Positions 37,141 to 49,015 of a DNA stretch of 64,000 nt are shown in pieces; position 1 is the first letter of the stretch, and the number at the start of each line of letters is the position of its first letter. The position numbers and the translations under genes were made by a program. This stretch comes from Benincasa hispida (Eukaryota > Streptophyta > Magnoliopsida > Cucurbitales > Cucurbitaceae), in NCBI RefSeq assembly GCF_009727055.1, contig NC_052355.1, forward strand, positions 388,531 to 452,530. The letters run 5' to 3'. The notes below the pieces were generated by a model that worked only from the letters and a program-made list of their open reading frames with translations, had not been told where the DNA came from and made no database searches.

Positions 37141-37880
37141 TGTGGATTGCGCTAATTCAAAGAAACGCATCTTCCGGTCCATATCTCACAAATATGTTTA
37201 ATGATTTCTTTAATTTCTGTCTTATTGAATTCTTGAATTGTGTCTTTACTTCTTCATTTAATTCGTATTTTGACTTTATGAATTTAACTCTTCATTTATT
37301 TCCCCTGCATTTCTTATTATACCATCTTTAATTCTTTGAACTTTTCTGTAATTAATGCGTTGGTTCTTAATTAGTGAATGATTGAGAAATAAAGGGAAAT
37401 TTATTACCGCAAGTCATAGCAACTTGCGTTGATGAAAAAAATAATAATCATAATCATAATAATAATAAAATCATATAATTAACAACAAGTATGCAAGGCG
37501 ATAATGGATGCATCTTGAACCAAGCAAGACATGTTTTGCGTTCATTCAACTCTAATGCGTTGAAACTGAGGGGTGTGTTGCACGCGTATATATCCTTTGC
37601 CCGTCCTTAGCTAAATGCACTATGTTGAGGTATCCTCCAGAAATGTGTTAGTTAAGGGGTTTGTTGCGGGGGTGTATATGTTGTTGCCCGTCCTCGGGGA
37701 AGATGCATTTGCGTTGATGAGCACATTGCATTAATCTTTACATTGTGTTCATTCGAATAAAATATTAAAGAAAATTCTTTTTGCATTTGAGATGTCCAAT
37801 CGTTTCGTATCCCAAAGCAATGATGATTCTGCAGACGAAAGGACATTTTTCTGAATATTCATAAATGAGAGAAGTTCGAA
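37141..37880. other. Non-coding interval where pol would be expected
   Basis: AT-rich, with two imperfect copies of a 38-bp unit at 37570-37607 and 37657-37694 (GGGGTGTGTTGC.. and GGGGTTTGTTGC.., each ending TTGCCCGTCC). No RT, integrase or protease motif was found on either strand. Confidence 0.65.
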
Positions 37881-37882
37881 CG

Positions 37883-38084
37883 ACGGGCCTTTTGAGATTC
37901 TTGAGGCCCGTCGCCGCAAAAATCGCGTTGGGCCCACTGCGGCTCAACCTATAAATAGAAAACCTTCCCCGTCTGTGAGTTTTTTTTACCTCATTTGCAC
38001 TTTGAAAAACCCTAGCACCAGCATACGAAACCTTCTTCTTCCCAAAAACCCTAATGATTTTCCAGCTCTTTTAACTAAGCTCCC
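37883..38084 (+). promoter_or_regulatory. Internal promoter-like region upstream of the second Athila ORF
   Basis: In order: an inverted pair GACGGGCC / GGCCCGTC near 37883-37912, TGGGCCC at 37929-37935 (site II type), TATA box TATAAATAG at 37950-37958, and two telo-boxes, AAACCCTAG (38007-38015) and AAACCCTAA (38046-38054). The ATG at 38085 is in a CCATGG context. This arrangement is typical of promoters of plant translation-related genes. Whether it is active is not known from sequence. Confidence 0.55.
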
Positions 38085-38439
38085 ATGGTTGACCAAACGT
38101 CTCAATCTTCTGTTTCACCCTCAACCCCTTCATTTGACCAAATCGCCATGCGACAGGCAGCATTCATTGCTGCCAGTCGCAGGCTTGCTGCCCAACCCCA
38201 TACCGTCTCGAGAATCGCCGGTAGAACCCAGAGAAACCTATTGTCCGTCTAGCCTTCTCAGTTTAAGAGGGGGCAGAGCACTAAAAATACCCCAGTTCCA
38301 ACTCCTGCCGTCTCAACTGAGAGCGAGAAAAAGAGGCGTGATGACAAGGAAGTGTTTGGCAACATTCTGAGTCATTTGGAGCAAGGAGGAGGACTACCCG
38401 AGGCATGGGTTGTAAACCAACCACTGTCCACGAAGGAGG

Positions 38440-41049
38440 TGGCGGCGGTGGTGGCTGAAGAGGTGGCGGTGGCTGAAGAAATGGTTGTGGTAGAGGTAGT
38501 GGTGATTGAAGAAGAGACAGAAAGAGACACTCTAACCATAGAGACTTCTGAGGTAACTGCCAACGCAGAAACCTAAGACTGACCCTCCAAAGTTCCGATA
38601 GAAGAGATTGCTAAGGAGGCTGAAGTTGTGGTAGAGACTCCTAAAGTTGTAATGGAGACGCAACCAGAAGGAGCTGAAGAGGAAAAGAAGAAGAAGAAAG
38701 GAAAAGGGAGAAAGGCTGGAGAAACAGAGTCATCTCATCATCGCAAGGAGAAAAAGAATAAAGAGAAGAAAAATGATGATGAAGATAAGAAAGAGAAGAA
38801 GAAAAGTAAGAAGAAGAAGAAGAAAGAGAGAAGAATGTGCCGACGTGAAGAAATGCGCCTTAAAAAGGAAGAAGAAAAGAAGAAGAGGGCTGCGAGCCTT
38901 GAAAAGGATGGAGAATCAACCTCTGTGAGGGAGGATAGGGGGAAACAGCGCAATTATTGGAACCAGCGCAACCTAAAATAACAGAAATGGTTGCGACAGA
39001 AGAAGGCGAAGAAGGAGAAGATACCCCCCTGATGCAGCGTCGCAGGAAGAATGCGCCGCAAGGGTCTTATGTTGACCCTCAAAGATTAATAATCGCATTA
39101 GAAGAAAAAGAAAGAAGAAGAAAAGAAGAGGAGGAAAAGTAGGAGAAAATGAAGCGGGTGAAACTCATCACCGCAGAAGGTGATAGAAGAAGAAAATTGC
39201 ATGATGAGAAAGTTCGCCGCAATAACGAAATCTCAAGGCTTGAAGAAATAAGGTGAATTGAAGAGGAACAACGCCTTTTGTTGGCCTCTGAGCAGTTTGT
39301 GGAGGAGTTTGAGAGAGAAGAAGGAGAAGAAGAAGAGGAAGAGAAAAAGAAGAGCGAAGAAGAGAAGAGGAGATTGAAAGAAGAGAAGGAGAAGAAGCGC
39401 GAAGCTAATAGAAGGCACTTACAGAAGAAGAAAGGCAAGGAACTTTCCGAGCGAGAGAAGAAAGAACAATGCAAGGAACGGGAAAGAAAAAAAAGGCAAC
39501 AATCCCGCCTTGCGTTGGCCAAAGAAAAGGGCAAAGCAATCGTAGAAAGCAGCAAGCCCACGTTGCCAAAGGCACGTCCATCCAGAAAGAAAGAAAATGA
39601 TGACTTGTTGATGGAGATTGGCTTTTACCCTGCGCCAATGCCACTACCTGACCTCATCACGAGCGTGGTCGTGGAGCATGGCTGGGATACATTTTGCCAG
39701 TGCCCAGCCATTGTTGTTCCAAAGGTAATGCGTGACTTTTACCATGGACGACTACATGGCACTAGGGATGCGATGACCATAAAAAGGCAAGTGGTGCCTT
39801 TCGGCGCAAAGGATATCAATGAGCTATACCAAATGAAGGATCAGATGCATCGGGTAACAAAATCATTGATGATGCCACAGAACAACAGTTGGAAGATGCA
39901 CTGCAAATATTAACGCAACCGGGCACGAAGTGGTCAGTTTCTTTAAAAGGCATCAAGACCCTNGGTGGCGGCGGTGATGGCTGAAGAGGTGGTGGTGGCT
40001 GAAGAAATGGTGGTGGCAGAGGCAGTGGTGATTGAAGAATATACAAGAAGAGACACTCTAACCTTCGAGACTTCTGAGGTAATTGCCAACGCAGAAACCT
40101 ATGACGGACGCTTCAGAGTTGCGATGGAAGAGATTGCTAAGGAGGCTAAAGTTGTGGTAGAGACTTCTGAAGTTGCAATGGAGACGCAACCAGAAGGAGC
40201 TGAAGAGAAAAAGAAGAAGAAGGAAAAGGGAGAAAGGCTGGAGAAGCTAAGTCATCTCATCATCGCAAGGAGAAAAAGAATAAAGAGGAAAAATGATGAC
40301 GAAGATGAGGAAGATGAGAAGGAAAGGAAGAAGAAGTAGAAGGAAGAGAGAAGAATGCGCCGGCATGAAAAAAAGCGCCTAAAAAAGGAAGAAGAAAAGA
40401 AACAGAAGGCTGTGAGCCCTAAAAAGGATGGAGAATCAACCTCCATGAGGGAGGATAGGGGGAAATAGCGCAATTATTGGAACCGGTGCAACCTAAAACA
40501 ACGCAAATGGTTGCGGTGAAAGAAGGCGAAGAAGAAGAAGATACCCCCCTGATACGGCGTCGCAGGGAGAATGCGCCGCAAGGGTCTTTTATTGAACCTC
40601 AAAAATTAATAATCGCATTAGAAGAAAAATAAATAAAAAGAAAAGAAGAGGAGGAAAAGTAGGATAAAATGGAGCAGGCAAAAATCATCATCACAGAAGG
40701 TCATAGAAGAAGAAAATTGCATGATGAGGAAGTTCGCTGCAATAACGAAATCTTAAGGCTTGAAGAAATAAGGCGCAACAACACAAGGAACAGGAAAGAA
40801 AAAAAAGGCAACAATCCCGCCTTGCGTTGGCTAAAGAAAAGGGCAAAGCGGTTGCAGAAAGCAGCAAGTCTGCATTGGCAAAGGCACGTCCATCCAGAAA
40901 GAAAGAAAATGACGACTTGTTGATGGAGATGGTCTTTTACCCTGCGCCAATGCCACTACCTGATCTCATCATGAGCGTGGTCGTGGAGCATGGCTGGGAT
41001 ACATTTTGCTAGTGCCCAGCCATTGTTTCTTTAAAAGGCATCAAGACCC
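38440..41049 (+). repeat. Two diverged copies of the same segment meeting at an N
   Basis: 38440-39962 and 39964-41049 start with the same Val/Glu-rich words (GGTGGCGGCGGTG.TGGCTGAAG) and both end at TTTCTTTAAAAGGCATCAAGACCCT. They differ by substitutions, and the second lacks about 200 bp of the Lys/Glu coil and most of the 39710-39930 part. The single N at 39963 marks the junction. Either a real tandem duplication with a gap, or two alleles or contigs placed end to end. Confidence 0.8.
39963..39963. other. Single unresolved base at contig-like join
   Basis: One N between ..GGCATCAAGACCCT and GGTGGCGGCGGTGATGG. The left text continues naturally at 41050, after the second copy. Confidence 0.9.
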
Positions 41050-42590
41050 TTGCGTCCAAGACTCTGCTTCTGGAGGTAAGGCTTTGGGTTTATCTGGTTA
41101 AGAAGCGGTTGATCCCAACTTCCCATGACAAGACCATTTCAAGGGATTGAGTTATGACCGTATACTGCATTGCGTGCGGCATTCCAATCAATGTGGGTCG
41201 GTTGATCGCAAGCCAAATTCGAGGCTTTGTGGGGCACATTAGAGGACAATCTTTCTTTTCATGGACTATCTCAAGTCTGTGCCTGTCAGTGGGCATAGGC
41301 ATTGAAGAGGAACCCATGGAAGAAGTCCATGGCCTCATCAATATCAAAATCCTGAGGCTGCTCCTCAAAGACTCCCCACATTGCACAGAATTACCTTTAA
41401 AGAGGCCTGCAATCGATCTCAATACGCCGCAAGAACCCAGGCCAAAGAGGCAGCGTAGAGATGATAAGGGAAAAGGGAGTCCAAGAAGAAACAATGCAAG
41501 ATCCAGAACTATTGAACCCTTTACTCTTAGTTATCCGCCCTCTAAGCCCTTCGAGCTCACCCGCACAACTTTCTTCTCCACTTCATGAGCATTTCACCAA
41601 CCTTCTTCTCACTCTAAATTCTCCAACCGCATACCCACCCGTCTACTCACCTGCAGCTTCATCACCACAACCTTCCATTCCACCGCTGCATATTGATGAC
41701 CCACACGATTTGGGTGAAGGCACCTCTGCCCAACCCCAACATGATGCTGGCGAGACATCGCAGGCACAACCTTCCATCCCTTCCTTGGCTGCTGAGTTAG
41801 CTGAAATGCAGTCTCTCTTTTCCTAACAGCAGAAACTTTTTGCTCAGCAACAAGACTTTTTCAACCAAAGATTTGATGTGGTAATGGAGCAAATTGATGA
41901 TATAAGCACTGCTGCCACATCAAGGGAGGCGTTGATCAATCCTCAACGCAATATTTTTAAAGTCCATTGCCATCAAAGACAGATTGCGGAGAGAAACTAT
42001 AAGTACTTTAACTTTCTCACAGCTTATCTTCATGGTCCCATGATGCATCCGAATCTCAGGCAGCAACTGAATTTTGAAGATGCTTCTGCAGCACCACCTC
42101 AGAACCCTCCTCCAGATCCTCTAGCTCCTCAACAATAAGTTTTACATTTTTGCGACCATTCTATATTTTTATTCAATTCATTATTTTTTTTTCTAAGTTA
42201 AAGGAATTCTTTGATTCTTTGTATAGGCAGAAATTTTTGTGTTCCGTTAATTTTTAATTCTTTATATACTTTGTTAATATTCAATACAATCGAGTACATA
42301 TTCACTCCTTTCTTCCTGTGCCTTTTTCTTTATCATCCTTTGTCAATATTTGCGATGTTCTGAGCTTTTATTGTTGCGTTATTCATTGCGTTGTCATGAT
42401 GTAATATATGTTTATACTTAGAAACATTTCCCGTACTTTGCAAATTTTGACTAACACTTAGTTAATTCTTAGTTTAGCAGTACTTTACCTTTTATCTTTC
42501 AAAGTTCTGCTCAAACCTTCTTTTTGAAATTTTTATTCTAAGTGTTTGTCTAGTCTATCCAAACAACACAATGAAGACCTTGCTTATCTT

Positions 42591-42610
42591 TAAATTTGGG
42601 GGTGGGGAAG
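42591..42610 (+). other. Second polypurine-tract-like motif
   Basis: TAAATTTGGGGGTGGGGAAG, near-identical to the tract at 43291-43304 but 700 bp upstream of the LTR. Confidence 0.55.
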
Positions 42611-42780
42611 GTCTGAGCAGATAAGATGAAGAATATGTGATGATTAAGAAAATGTGTTCATTTTTTATTTCATATAAAAAAAAATAAAAAAAAATCTTAT
42701 GCCAAACTCCAATGTCAGCGCAAGGGAAAACCTAAAAAATGTTCCCAACCTGATAAGAGTTTAGTTGTAAAAGGAGCCTA

Positions 42781-42977
42781 CTCGTAGTTGGATGTTCGTA
42801 TGACACCCGTAGGAGCAAGCCAAAACGAAGGTGGGTTTCCAAGAACAACGCAATAAAAAAGAAAATAAAAGAGTGTAAGAGACAACTCCTCTGAATATCA
42901 TGAGTTAAAGTTGAAATTGGCACACAACTATAGTTGGATATTCGCATGACACCCATGGGAACAAACGAAAACGAAGA
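42781..42977 (+). repeat. Direct repeat, two copies about 146 bp apart
   Basis: 42781-42830 and 42927-42977 share TAGTTGGAT.TTCG.ATGACACCC.. and ..CAAACGAAAACGAAG-like ends. It lies in the 3' non-coding part of the Athila-like element. Confidence 0.65.
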
Positions 42978-43290
42978 GTGTAACCATGACCAACAGTCTC
43001 TAATAAATAACGCAAATTTTGGCCGCTGCATATAGACATATCGAGTTGTTTTGACAAAGAAGAGATAAACATTCTCTTTTCAAAATTTGAAAAGCATCTT
43101 TGAGCAGAATTTTATTATATAGAAGAATAAAGTAGGGCTTTGTTCAGAATTAGCAAGGATAGAAAGAAATTGTGTTGTTAAGAAATGTGCTTGAGTGTAA
43201 CATTCGGAGCAGCCAATCGACGCAAAATATCGGAGAGGAATTTAGCTTTATTGTCTTACTAGAAGATATGCTTGAGGACAAACATATATC

Positions 43291-43304
43291 TAAATTTGGG
43301 GGTG
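43291..43304 (+). other. Polypurine tract of the Athila-like element
   Basis: TAAATTTGGGGGTG directly precedes the 3' LTR start TGATAAATTG. The AAATTTGGGGG form is characteristic of Athila-type elements. Confidence 0.8.
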
Positions 43305-45136
43305 TGATAAATTGTAGAAATTCAAGTTATTTATGCTGTCTTATCAAGATATTGCGGCCAAAAGAGAAGAAATATGCGTTGATTGTATGAAAATTAGCTC
43401 AGAAATACAATAATTATGAATTAACGCAATTACACCCACGAACATCGTTAAGATGGTAGAAGAAGATATTTTTACTCTGTTTCGTAGGAAACCAAGTCAC
43501 CGCTTACGATCAAGCTCAACGAGAAACTGAATAACGCATTTCTGTTACATTGCGCCCGACAATCAACAATGAAGAGACAATTAACGCAATGACGGCACAA
43601 TGCGACAGTCAATCCCGAGCTAAATTTCAACTGCATGCGGTAATAAAAACAATATTGCATACGAGCAACCGATCGAAAGATGCAAATGAGCAATGCAAAG
43701 GGAGAGGATTGCGACACGTGTACAACTAATCGTTGTGCAGATTTGACGATCTGATTGCATAACAGAAGGAATATTTATTCCTCCATCTTCGGAATTTCCA
43801 TAATAAGAAGTGAGGTCTATTGCCAAGAGTCAAAGCTTTTCACCAATAAATACCCCCATAGAATTCACAGAAGATATACTTGATACGGGTATAATTGATA
43901 CTAGGGCTAATTGCTGCTAAATTACTGAGAGAAAGGCTGAGCTGAGTACTGATCGGAAGAAATCCAAGAAGAAAAGAGATAAGACCGAGAGGTGAGTCTC
44001 AGTGCGAATTTTCCAGATCCCCGCCGTGAGGCTCTATGCTTAGATCCCTGCTACCGGTTAAGCAAGCCTGAGAGGGAAGTTCATCCTTCTGCACGATCCA
44101 TCCATACCGACAAGCAAATCTCCATCCAGATCGGTATTAAGACGTTGGCGCTCATTTGTATTTGTTTCTATCTCTATTTTCATCAAGTGTATTTCACCTT
44201 CTTAATCTCTTCATTCACACATCATGTATCAAACGCTGAATAGATCCCCTTTCTCTGTCTATTTTCGTTCCTCCATTTATCGCTTTCTTCATAAAGTCTT
44301 CTTAATCCCTTGGTAATTAATATGAATTAAACAAGTAACTTACTCTGTGCTAAAGAAATAAGAACGTTTAGCTAAAACATGCTAGATGGCATCTTCACCT
44401 GTGAGAGCAGAAGTGAAGATGTCATTCTGATTTGTCAAGAGAAGGTTAGAAGAATGCGTTAGCTAAAGCAAGAAGTACTTCCAGAGATGGAAGCAACCTT
44501 GCGTTCATTACGTTTGTCCTTGTTTCACCACAGAGATGTGGGAACGTGACCGGTCATCGAGAGGTGTACGTCATGGGAAAATCAGAACCGTATTTATGCC
44601 TTTAATGCAATTAAGGAACTTGCGATGTTTGTATTAATTATCTTTTCTGTTTCTACTTCGTACATAAGTCTTGTCACTGCATTACACGATCTTTGCATAA
44701 CCTTCACAGCCAGCCTTGACCTCAGTATCTTGCATCATGAGACCTGTATCTTGTATCATCTTAGCTTAGATTTACTTTAACGCAATTTACTTTAACGCAA
44801 TTTATTTTATTATCGCATCTTTACCGCTTACTTTACTTTATCACATGTTTATATTCTTGTACACAACAACTTTTATTAATTGAAAACCCCTGGTCGCATG
44901 TATCACAAGCATAATGCAATAACCTCAAACAGTCCCTATGTTCGACCTCGAATCACACCGAGAAACTTGCATTGAAATTATACTTGGTTTCAATGCAAGG
45001 AAACTTGTGACAACACACAGCATACTACAAGAACATTGTTAATTAACTCATTTCTAGAAGTAGTATCACATGGATTTGAACCTTGCATCATATGCATCCA
45101 TGCGTTGTGTGACATAAGATCAATTTCTGAGAAAAA
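43305..45136 (+). repeat. 3' LTR of the Athila-like element
   Basis: Starts TGATAAATTGTAGAAATTC and ends TTTCTGAGAAAAA, where the terminal CA of the 5' copy reads AA. It is followed by the TSD copy TTCAT and the host Copia D reading frame. Confidence 0.9.
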
Positions 45137-45141
45137 TTCAT

Positions 45142-46984
45142 GGGACTGACATTCAGTCAGTCGAGGAGTAGAGTGGATTAATGAGTGAGGAGGAGGCGAG
45201 AAAGTGGGTGTTGAGAAACTTGAGCTTGGACTAGGGGCAGAGATGGGGGAAGGGTTGGGCTGAAAAAGTGGGCGTGCACGGAATGTAGGAAAATTATGAG
45301 TTGGGATTGGGGGTAAGTGAGATGGATAGGTTGGGGAAGTAGAGTGAGCCCACGGTGGGTTTGATAGCCAAGAAGTGGAGGATAGGCTGAGTTGTAGTGA
45401 GAACTCAGGACTTGAGCCAAAACCTATTGCAAAAGGAAAGGAAGATTCATCAAATTCAACATGTCTGGAAATAAATACCCTACCATTACTGTTGAGGCAT
45501 TTGTGCCCCTTGTGCACTAGGCTGGGTCCTAAATAAACACATTTCTCTTATCAAAACTGAAGCTTGTGTGTGTTGTAGAGTCGCAGGCAAGTGTAGCAGG
45601 CACACCCAAAGCAGCGTAAATCAGTGAAGTTGAAGGTCTTTTTTATCAAAACTTCCATGGAAGCTTTTCCTTTAAGGACTGGGGTTGGGTGGCCATTGAT
45701 GATGAGTGTGGATTTCATAAAGGCATCCCACTAGAAGTGTAGTGGCATAGATGCTTGAGCAAGTAGAGTGAGGCCCATCTCTACAATATGCTTATGCTTT
45801 CTTTCAGCTCTACCATTCTGTGAAGAGGTGTAAGGACAAGAATATCTAGACAGTATGCCCATTTCAATACATACCTTGTGAATTTTCACATACTCTTCTC
45901 CATTATCAATTTGTAGAGATTCGACTTCCACCCCAAAGTGAGTTTTGACAAAGGTAATAAAGTGGTAAAAGGTAGCAAGGACATCACTCTTTAGCTTGAG
46001 TGTGTAGATCCATACAAATTTGCTAAAGTCATCAATAAAATGTATATAATAACGATAACCTGCAGTAGAGATAATAGGGGCAGGCCCCCACAAGTTTGAA
46101 TGGATCAGTTCAAAAGGAGAGCCAGCATGAGAGGTAGAAGGAGAGAAAGGAAGAGCATAGGACTTTCCAAACTTGCAAGCTTCACAAAATAAATTTTCTT
46201 CATTGGCTTTCAATGGTAGATTGAAAAGTTTGATTACATCATTAAGGACTTTAAGGGAAGGGTGTCTAAGCCTTCTATGCAAAATCATTTAGACACAGCA
46301 TTGACACTCATATTGTTAACTACGATAGAGCATGCCATGATCTTCTTATCCGACTTCAAGTTGTTGCATTCCACACATGAAGTACTACCAATGGATCTAC
46401 TTGAAGCTAGTTTATACAGTCCATCGTCAAGCTCCCCCTTCAGCACCACTTGGCTGGTATTGATAGCCTTAATAAGACAGTAACAAGAGTGAAATTCAAC
46501 TATGACTCTGTTACCTTCTAAGAGTTTAGACACACTTATGAGATTCTTTGCAATGGTAGGCATACATAGCACATTATGAAGACTCAATGAGCAATCATTA
46601 GTAGAAATGCAACATGAACCGATGTGAGTTGTGGGTAGAGAGGTTACATTACCAAAAATCACTCTTTCATTACCTAAATATTCATAAAGGTTGGTCATAC
46701 TGCTGTGATCAGAGGCTACATGGTTGGAGGCTCCATTGTCAATATACCACCTTGGATCAATCACTGACTCAGGTGTTGCAACAAAAGGATTGGTGCTTTG
46801 GGTTGCGACAAACACCTGATTTAGAGGAGGCCATTAGGAATTGGGGACTTGATTAGGATTTTGTTTCCTCGAGAAGAAGGGTCATCTGCTCGATTGTTCT
46901 CCATGAGCATTTGGACCAAACTGTCAGTTGAGTAGCTGATAACATTGAGGGGCAGTGTGTTCCAGTTTGGAGCATATTTGACAT
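45142..46984 (-). pseudogene. Copia D zinc knuckle, protease and integrase
   Basis: The reading resumes with VCQICSKLEHTAPQC, the CCHC knuckle interrupted upstream by C. Protease is at 46285-46815: WYIDNGASNHVASD, with DNGAS in place of the usual DSGAS. A one-base frame change near 46286 leads to 45731-46288, the GAG-pre-integrase (LHRRLRHPSLKVL, CEACKFGKSYALPF) and integrase core. There the first block is IHSNLWGP (catalytic Asp changed to Asn), the second QIDNGEEY and the third NGRAERKHKHI, with Asp and Glu kept. 44990-45517 gives the Ser/Pro-rich linker and ends CQSH where the Athila element enters. Confidence 0.85.
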
Positions 46985-46989
46985 ACTAG

Positions 46990-49001
46990 TGTTGGATTTT
47001 ATGTCCTAAAACTCGTAGTTTGTAAATTAATAAACTTATTTTTTTTCTTTCTCGATAAAGTTGTTATTGAAATTGTAATCTTGAATCCAATAAACTAAGG
47101 TTTTGAGGCTATTCAATGAAGTTTGAACTTTATGTAGTGACATAAATGTGGATCAAGTTCAAATATATAGCCAAAATGGTCTATAGTATATGAATAAGGT
47201 TGGGCGCCTTATTCTGGGGACACTATGGATGCGGCCCACTTTGTAGTTAGTACAAACGATGTGATCCTGAATCGTTGCTATAGAAATGTGATGGAGGCAT
47301 TCTATGTAAAGAGTTTAACATAAGACTGAACCATGAAATAGTCACTTTTTTACGTTCTAAATGTCTTGTTTTGTATAAACTGACTATTTCGTAATTTGAT
47401 GACCTTCATGGTAACATCTATCTTATCCGAGCTAATATTGAACTCCTGTTCACTTCGGAATTATCCTTAGATCTGCATAGGTGAGTGCAGCTCAATATCG
47501 CTGGTCCAATAAGCCTCCCTTTCAAGGTAGATTCGGTGGATAGCTGGGAACAATAGGCGTGCAAGACGGAATTCATCCTACCTGTTATAGGGAAATAGTA
47601 AGATAGGTTGTCCGTTTAGTAACTGAATTCCATGTCTTGAACAAGGGGCCCCACCCTTCCTTGGCCAGAGAGGATTCGTTTATAGGTTGGACCTTAAACC
47701 AATTGTTCATTAGAGAATTAGATGGAACTTTTAGAACAAGATGTAAGTTCTGGGGGTAAAACTGATTTTTATGAACCCAGCCAAGAATTACGAATAACCT
47801 GTGGAAGATTAGCTATTACAAATCATGGTATATCAAATGGACACAAATATATCTATAGTGAGGGGAGTGCAACTATGAGACTATAATTCGAATGGACCCG
47901 TTAGTTACGATGTTAATTATCTCGTCTTAAAGTTTAGCAAGCTAACTTGGATCGTTAGAGCCATGATCTATAGTCATTAGGTTCCCTACGTAGTCATATG
48001 GAATAAACTTTAAAAAAACAGTATGTAAAAGTAATTCGAAATGCACATAGGTGAAGAGAGAGAACCACAAGTATATGTGATATAGTGGTCGGATTTTTCA
48101 GTTTAGAGATACAACTTTAATATTTAAATGTGATTTAAATAATGAAGATATGAATACGTTTCATATTCGGAGCTCGAAAATGATGGAAATGTCAAAAGAT
48201 GTAAATCAAAAGAGTTGACTCTTTTGACTTTGAAAAGTCAAAACTTTGACCAACCTATATTTCAATATGTGATTTGAATTCGAGAAAAGGAATGTGGATT
48301 CAATGTTCGGAGGTGTCAAAAATTAGACAACACGAAAAAAAACATAAAAAGTAAAATGTCACATTTTTTGGTCAAAATTTGACTTTGAACCAAATGACTA
48401 TTTTGCCCTTTGACTAAAGTTAGTGGAATCCAAAATTTTGTTGGATAATTCCACTAACAAAATAAATGGGCACTGAGGTGTTGGCTTACAGTGGAGACAT
48501 TAAGCCCACTAAGATAGTGGATTATAGGTGTTGGGTTTTTATGGATTTGGTTCATGCAATTGTTGCATGATTTTTTTTCTATAAAATTGGCTTTTGATTT
48601 TAAATTAAAGACTTTTGACAATTTGCCAATTTTTTTTTTTTTTAATTTGGGCTGGAAAAAAACCTCTTTTCTTTGTGTGATGTTCAAAAAGAAAACCCAA
48701 ACCAAAATCCAAATTCATTCCTTTTTTCCATCTTTTTTCTCTCTCTCGAGGTTCTTCATGCACCGGGTTCCACAACCCGGTTCTGAGTCCAGAGGATAGT
48801 AGGTCAACTCTAGTGGTGGTCCGAAAGAGTTTGGGTCGAGATTCAACGAGGAAAAGCGTTGTTCGAGAGCTACAAAAGTTGTATCTCATCCCTTTTTAAT
48901 TACTGTTTTTCCTTCAATTGCATGCATAATTTCCTTTTAATTAAAAGCAATTAGAGTATAATTAGATCCTAATTCCACTGCGTATGTCTTGAGTTCCATC
49001 A
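46990..49001 (+). repeat. 5' LTR of Copia C
   Basis: Starts TGTTGGATTTTATGTCC and ends GAGTTCCATCA, 2.0 kb. The part 47560-48965 aligns with 54645-56042 of the 3' LTR. The differences are mainly single-base gains and losses. The first 570 bp do not match the start of the 3' LTR. Confidence 0.8.
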
Positions 49002-49003
49002 TG

Positions 49004-49015
49004 TGGTATCAGAGC
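49004..49015 (+). other. Primer-binding site of Copia C
   Basis: TGGTATCAGAGC, exact match to the plant initiator-Met tRNA complement, two bases after the LTR end. Confidence 0.92.

Larger units (their letters stand above)
38085..42138 (+). pseudogene. Lys/Glu-rich ORF with a 'putative plant transposon protein' domain
   Basis: Product family of unknown biochemical role. From the ATG at 38085 (MVDQTSQSSVSPSTPSFDQI) to a stop at 38250, later frames give, in order: a Val/Glu-rich repeat near 38430-38560, a long Lys/Glu-rich probable coiled coil (38690-39560), a domain with FYPAPMPLPDLITSVVVEHG and RQVVPFGAKDINELYQM (39600-39840), a second part with LVKKRLIPTSHDKTIS and NVGRLIASQIRGFVGHI (41090-41240), a basic KRQRR cluster near 41450, a Pro/Ser-rich linker and a final Gln-rich coil (41830-42138). 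The FY..PMP and PFGA..IN.LY blocks recall the Transposase_32-type family seen in plant Gypsy derivatives; the match is from memory. Stops, frameshifts and the N at 39963 break it. Confidence 0.6.
33674..45136 (+). mobile_element. Athila-like Ty3/Gypsy element lacking pol, inserted in Copia D
   Basis: LTRs of about 1.82 kb (33674-35491 and 43305-45136) are flanked by GTCAT (33669-33673) and TTCAT (45137-45141), a 4-of-5 duplication. An Asp-tRNA-type primer site follows the 5' LTR, and the polypurine tract TAAATTTGGGGGTG precedes the 3' LTR; both are features of the Athila/Tat branch. It keeps gag (35730 to about 37140) and a second coding region (38085-42138) but no protease, RT, RNase H or integrase. 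It would need another element's enzymes. The 11.5-kb length may be inflated by a duplication at the N at 39963. Confidence 0.85.

Noticed and set aside
38372..40473. Minus-strand Ser/Phe-rich open frames of 60 to 160 codons
   Set aside because: They are antisense images of the Lys/Glu-rich (GAA/AAG) plus-strand sequence.
39600..41400. Reading the Transposase_32-like ORF as a DNA transposase
   Set aside because: No DDE-type catalytic arrangement is visible and the element has LTRs and a retroviral-type primer site; the family name does not prove transposase activity.
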